The position numbers and the translations under genes are program-made. From an archaeon (GTDB lineage: Archaea > Thermoproteota > Nitrososphaeria > Nitrososphaerales > Gagatemarchaeaceae): 43,977 nt of DNA. The stretch is taken from the NCBI GenBank assembly GCA_902812495.1, contig CADDZR010000010.1, forward strand, positions 1 to 43,977, given 5' to 3'. Each line of letters starts with the position of its first letter. The stretch's first letter is position 1. Shown in pieces: positions 40,784-43,977 of the stretch. Below the pieces are notes generated by a model. That model ran no database searches, was not told where the DNA came from, and saw only the letters and a program-made list of their open reading frames with translations.

Positions 40784-41649
40784 AGGTACTGTTGCGCATA
40801 TCCAGCATACTCCCCAAAGTAAGAACGCATATTTCTGGAAAGGGAAAGATAATCCCTGTTTGATAACTTTGTCTTGGATCCTATGTCTCTGCACATATTG
40901 GGATAGTATTCCTTGAGAGCCTTTAGTATCCATGTGTCTATTGGGAAGGCCTCATCCTTTCCAAGAGAGAAGAGGAGAAAGCAGTCTGCCACCTTGTTTC
41001 CAACTCCTGAAAGTATCTTCTCGTCTTCAAATTCAGCAAGTATTTCCTTTCTTGCTTCTTCATAGCTAAGCTTTGAAAGCCTTTCAAAATCAACCTTGTG
41101 TGAAGCAACACTTCTGGAGACAGAGAGAAGATATCTGGACCTGTATCCAAGGCCAAGCTCTCTCAGCTCCCTTTCTGTTGTGTTTGAGAGAACCTCTGCC
41201 TTTGGAAATGAATAGTATGTTTCAATACCTGCCTTTAAAGGTTCACCGTACTTCCTGCAGAGAGCATCTATCATCCTAGAAATTCTTGGTATGTTTGCGT
41301 TTGTTGAGAGGAGGAAGGATGCAAGGCATTCCCATGGCTCCTGCCTTATCAACCTAAGACCGTAGAAGCTTCTAACAGCCCTCCTCATTACCTCGTCCTT
41401 TGCTATCTTTCCAAGTATGAAGCCTAGGTCCTCGTCCAGCCTGAAATACCTTACTAAGAAGGCGCTGTCAATTTCTACTCCCTCTACTCTACAGAAGAGT
41501 AGCTCGCCCTCCTGCCTTATCTTTACAAAAGAACGTGAAACAACACCCTCCCAGTCCTCACCCTTCTTCTGCCACCTAAAGACCTGCCCGCTTCCAATTG
41601 TATACTCAAGGTTAAATGGTTTGCCTGAGAGGTTTATTGTGAATTCCAC
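40756..41649 (-). CDS. 8-oxoguanine DNA glycosylase/lyase, OGG1 type
   Basis: A 297-residue base-excision repair enzyme with OGG1-like layout. The N-terminal domain ([19 protein letters not shown]) matches AlkA/OGG1 beta-domain. The helix-hairpin-helix-GPD core reads [30 protein letters not shown], with the catalytic lysine in GVGNK and the aspartate in PIDTW, as in OGG1. It removes oxidised guanine and nicks the strand. [14 protein letters not shown] is the other characteristic helix. Presence with superoxide dismutase fits an oxygen-exposed life. ATG 41649. Confidence 0.92.
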   Translation of the reverse strand: MEFTINLSGKPFNLEYTIGSGQVFRWQKKGEDWEGVVSRSFVKIRQEGELLFCRVEGVEIDSAFLVRYFRLDEDLGFILGKIAKDEVMRRAVRSFYGLRLIRQEPWECLASFLLSTNANIPRISRMIDALCRKYGEPLKAGIETYYSFPKAEVLSNTTERELRELGLGYRSRYLLSVSRSVASHKVDFERLSKLSYEEARKEILAEFEDEKILSGVGNKVADCFLLFSLGKDEAFPIDTWILKALKEYYPNMCRDIGSKTKLSNRDYLSLSRNMRSYFGEYAGYAQQYLYSLSRSEL

Positions 41650-41709
41650 GTTCCTTTTTTACCCCACCATATAAATAGATTTTTAGGAACAGCGAAAGCC
41701 AAGGAAACC

Positions 41710-43074
41710 GTGATAGAAAGGGAATATTTGAAGAGGACAAGAAAGTCTTTTGAGCTTTACGAAATAGCAAAGAAATACTTTGCAGGAGGAGTAAACCATA
41801 ATGCAAGATTTTACAGGCCTTACCCACTTTTCTTCTCGAAGGCAGTGGGAAAATACGTGTGGGATGAGGACAACAACAGGTACGTTGACTACTGGATGGG
41901 CCACACAGCACTGATACTTGGCCACTCACCTTCTTTTGTTGTTAGAGCGCTAAGTAATCAGCTCAGAAGAGGAACTCTCTACGGGATGGGCTCTAGAAAA
42001 TCTGTTCAGCTTGCGGAGCTGATATCAAAGCATGTGCCTTGTGCAGAGATGATGAGATTCTGTAATACTGGTGCGGAGGCAACCATGTACGCTACAAGAC
42101 TTGCAAGAGCTTACACAGCAAGAAAATGGGTCATTAAGGTTGAGGGAGGCTGGCACGGTTACAACACACAGCTGAACAAGGCAGTCCATCATCCCTTTTC
42201 TGGAGTGGAGGGTTCAGGTATACTCGAGGAAGAGCAGGCGTACGTTGACACGATAAGGTTTAACGATTTGCATAACTCCGAGAAAGTAATAATGCGCCAT
42301 AGGGATGAGGCAGCGCTTATAATACTTGAGCCAGTTCTAGGTGCTGGCGGGTGCATACCTGCAAAGAAGGAATACCTGAAGTTCCTAAGGGAGATTTCTG
42401 AAAGGTATGGTATAGTGCTTTGCTTTGACGAGATAATAACTGGCTTTAGGCTTTCCTTGGGCGGTGCGCAGGAATACTACTGTATTAAGCCGGACATGGC
42501 AACACTTGGAAAGATAGTTGGAGGAGGCCTGCCAATAGGAGTTGTAGCAGGGCTGAAGGAAATAGTTTCCCTTGCAGACCCTGTAACAAGGAGAGAAAAT
42601 TTCGTTTCAATAGGAGGAGGTACTTTTTCCGAGAACCCTCTAAGCATGATAGCTGGGATAGAAACGATAAGCTACCTTGAGAGACACAGAGATTTGTACG
42701 AAAGGCTGTCTATGCTTGGGGAAATGGCAAGAAAGGGAATTGATAAGGCCTTTGAAGAGTATGGTGTAAATGCACATACGACTGGAGCTTGCTCTCTCTT
42801 TATGACACACTTCTCGGAGAGGGAGCCAGAGAATGCAACTGATTCAAGCCTTTCAAACAAGGAGATGCAGAGGCTCTACGGCATACATCAGATTTGCAGG
42901 TCGAACTTCCTTCTTTCTGCTCACCCATCAGCCATATCTGTAAAGCATGATTACAGAGACATAAGAAAGCTAATCGATGCTGCAGGAGAATTTGCACTTT
43001 TAATTAAAAAGATGGGGAAAGAGGTTGCTACCTCTTCACCTTCGAAAGTCTCTGGTCCACATCAGACCAGTTAA
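41710..43074 (+). CDS. class III aminotransferase, glutamate-1-semialdehyde aminomutase-like
   Basis: A 454-residue PLP enzyme. KYVWDEDNNRYVDYWMGHTALILGH, FCNTGAEATMYATRLARAYTARKWVIKVEGGWHG, LCFDEIITGFR and the PLP-lysine block MATLGKIVGGGLPIG place it in the HemL subgroup of class III. It departs from true HemL: the usual EGCYHGHAD loop reads EGGWHGYNT and the KAG substrate segment is missing, and it is about 25 residues longer. So it may be a HemL paralogue with another amino substrate, though a role in tetrapyrrole synthesis cannot be excluded. Start GTG 41710. It overlaps the superoxide dismutase gene by 47 bases. Confidence 0.85.
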   Translation: MIEREYLKRTRKSFELYEIAKKYFAGGVNHNARFYRPYPLFFSKAVGKYVWDEDNNRYVDYWMGHTALILGHSPSFVVRALSNQLRRGTLYGMGSRKSVQLAELISKHVPCAEMMRFCNTGAEATMYATRLARAYTARKWVIKVEGGWHGYNTQLNKAVHHPFSGVEGSGILEEEQAYVDTIRFNDLHNSEKVIMRHRDEAALIILEPVLGAGGCIPAKKEYLKFLREISERYGIVLCFDEIITGFRLSLGGAQEYYCIKPDMATLGKIVGGGLPIGVVAGLKEIVSLADPVTRRENFVSIGGGTFSENPLSMIAGIETISYLERHRDLYERLSMLGEMARKGIDKAFEEYGVNAHTTGACSLFMTHFSEREPENATDSSLSNKEMQRLYGIHQICRSNFLLSAHPSAISVKHDYRDIRKLIDAAGEFALLIKKMGKEVATSSPSKVSGPHQTS

Positions 43075-43636
43075 CTACATTCCACCAGCTTTCCACGTAC
43101 TTTGCCCTGTCATTCTGGTAATCAAGGTAGTATGCATGCTCCCATACATCAAGCCCGAGAAGTATCGGCATCTGCGCTAGGTGCATGAGATTCTGCTTCT
43201 CTATCTGTGTCAGAACAAGCTGGTCTGTCTCTGCATCGTAAAGTAGTAGAGCCCAGCCAACCCCTTCAACTGTCTTTGCAGCGTCGCTGAACTGCGCCTT
43301 GAACTTGTCAAATCCACCAAAGTCCCTGTTTATCATATCTGCAATTTTGCCTCCAGGTGTGCCACCACCCTTTCCCGCAGGAGCCATGTTAGGCCAGAAT
43401 ATGCTGTGTAATATATGGCCATCTACGTTAAAGCTGTAGTCCCTGAGGACAGCTCTAACATCTATCTGTATCTCCCCCTTTCTTGCCTTCTCGAGCTTCT
43501 CAAGTGCAGCGTTTGCTCCGTTTACGTATGCTTGGTGGTGCTTGTCATGATGGAGCTGCATTATCTTCTCTGATATGTATGGTTGAAGTGCATCATATTT
43601 GTATGGAAGAGGTGGAAGTGTGTATGTCTTTGCCAT
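43028..43636 (-). CDS. sodA: superoxide dismutase, Fe/Mn family
   Basis: A 202-residue Fe/Mn superoxide dismutase. Metal ligands are visible: His in LHHDKHH (near residue 30), His in GHILHSIFWPNM (near residue 77), Asp and His in LGLDVWEHAYYLDYQNDRAKYV. It converts superoxide to oxygen and hydrogen peroxide in the cytoplasm. Iron versus manganese cannot be decided safely from sequence. ATG 43636. It is flanked on the promoter side by a 187-base gap before the divergent transaldolase. Confidence 0.95.
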   Translation of the reverse strand: MAKTYTLPPLPYKYDALQPYISEKIMQLHHDKHHQAYVNGANAALEKLEKARKGEIQIDVRAVLRDYSFNVDGHILHSIFWPNMAPAGKGGGTPGGKIADMINRDFGGFDKFKAQFSDAAKTVEGVGWALLLYDAETDQLVLTQIEKQNLMHLAQMPILLGLDVWEHAYYLDYQNDRAKYVESWWNVVNWSDVDQRLSKVKR

Positions 43637-43786
43637 GACTCCGCCTTGATGTAGAAGAGTTAAAAATCTTGTTTATTGACCAAGGCTTACTTGCAATCTA
43701 AACCAAATCTTCTGCCTTTTGATATGTGGATCAAAACACAAAGAATTGTTCTAAAGAGCGCTTATGTCAAGCGTTGCCTAGCAATA

Positions 43787-43795
43787 GTTATATAC
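43787..43795 (+). promoter_or_regulatory. TATA box of the transaldolase gene
   Basis: GTTATATAC is centred about 33 bases before TTG 43824, giving a transcript start near 43818. Upstream, the near-perfect inverted repeat AGCGCTT (43757-43763) and AAGCGTT (43769-43775) lies in the otherwise featureless 187-base gap and could be a regulator site. I see no gene between 43637 and 43823. Confidence 0.5.
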
Positions 43796-43823
43796 TTTAG
43801 AAATAAGATGAAGAGGAACTGAA

Positions 43824-43977
43824 TTGAAACTGTTTCTTGATACTGCAAATATAGAAGCAATAAGAAAGCTTAACAGGATGGGCATAGTTGATGGGGTTAC
43901 AACAAACCCAACCTTGATCTCAAAAGAGCAGGGAGAATTTGAGGAAATAGTTATCTCGATATGCAAGGAGGTGAAGG
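43824..43977 (+). CDS. short transaldolase/fructose-6-phosphate aldolase-like, N-terminal part
   Basis: Only the first 51 residues are inside the window; the gene continues to the right. They read [17 protein letters not shown], then [16 protein letters not shown], the universal start of the TalC/FSA subfamily of about 215 residues. The Asp of FLDTAN and the TTNPTL strand are active-site elements; the Schiff-base lysine lies outside the window. The start TTG 43824 gives the exact family N-terminus. Whether it is transaldolase or fructose-6-phosphate aldolase cannot be decided from this part. Confidence 0.9.
   Translation, partial: MKLFLDTANIEAIRKLNRMGIVDGVTTNPTLISKEQGEFEEIVISICKEVK

Noticed and set aside
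43778-43966. A 62-residue minus-strand frame opposite the transaldolase start
   Set aside because: It is antisense to the conserved TalC N-terminus and has no promoter or motif of its own.

Overview
The window is a gene-dense piece of an archaeal chromosome. Archaeal hallmarks are RadA, an archaeal-type asparaginyl- and tyrosyl-tRNA synthetase, a myo-inositol-1-phosphate synthase, a DUF373 membrane protein, a Mut7-C protein, an AMMECR1 protein, ribosomal protein eL13, an intron-bearing tRNA, and many genes that start 25-28 bases after a TATA box with no leader. AGA/AGG and ATA codons dominate and intergenic space is minimal, which fits a thermophile of the TACK group. My best guess is a hot-environment Thaumarchaeota/Aigarchaeota relative; that is inference, as no rRNA is present. 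Haem O/A synthesis genes, ETF, acyl-CoA dehydrogenase and superoxide dismutase point to an oxygen-exposed, respiring heterotroph. I see no mobile element, CRISPR array or replication origin, and no gap above 300 bases without a gene.

Layout. 1-496: a frameshifted MFS transporter running off the left edge. 555-14,844: an acyl-CoA/keto-acid catabolic island: acd-etfB-etfA (minus), a PrpD-family protein, a phosphosulfolactate synthase-like protein, two thiolase-fold proteins that both lack the catalytic Cys and His, acetoacetyl-CoA synthetase, two DUF35 zinc-ribbon/OB proteins, a branched-chain aminotransferase, a normal acetyl-CoA acetyltransferase and an acyl-CoA ligase. 14,900-19,834: DUF373 protein, cis-prenyltransferase, an eL22-like ribosomal protein, two unknown proteins (one an internal tandem duplication), a Nudix hydrolase and inositol-phosphate synthase. 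19,831-27,035: a large secreted, membrane-anchored protein, radA, asnS, a ThiI-like protein with an altered PP-loop and a MurG-like glycosyltransferase. 27,075-30,032: the operon trx-ctaA-tyrS-mut7C-AMMECR1. 30,166-34,342: B12-type radical SAM protein, thiI, ctaB, tRNA-Tyr and a small membrane protein. 34,344-39,917: an oligopeptide ABC transporter (A-B-C-D-F). 39,989-end: a membrane protein, eL13, an OGG1-type glycosylase, a class III aminotransferase, superoxide dismutase and the start of a short transaldolase.

How it fits together. Imported peptides (Dpp) would yield amino acids. Aminotransferase, acyl-CoA ligase, acyl-CoA dehydrogenase/ETF, acetoacetyl-CoA synthetase and thiolase could carry branched-chain carbon to acetyl-CoA, with electrons passing through ETF to a haem-copper oxidase chain. 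The two catalytically altered thiolase-fold proteins with two DUF35 partners are the best candidate here for an undescribed enzyme, perhaps a C-C lyase rather than a thiolase. The other standout features are a tRNA-Tyr gene interrupted by three introns, an eL22-like protein with a eukaryote-like acidic tail, and the fact that ten of eleven convergent gene pairs overlap at their 3' ends.
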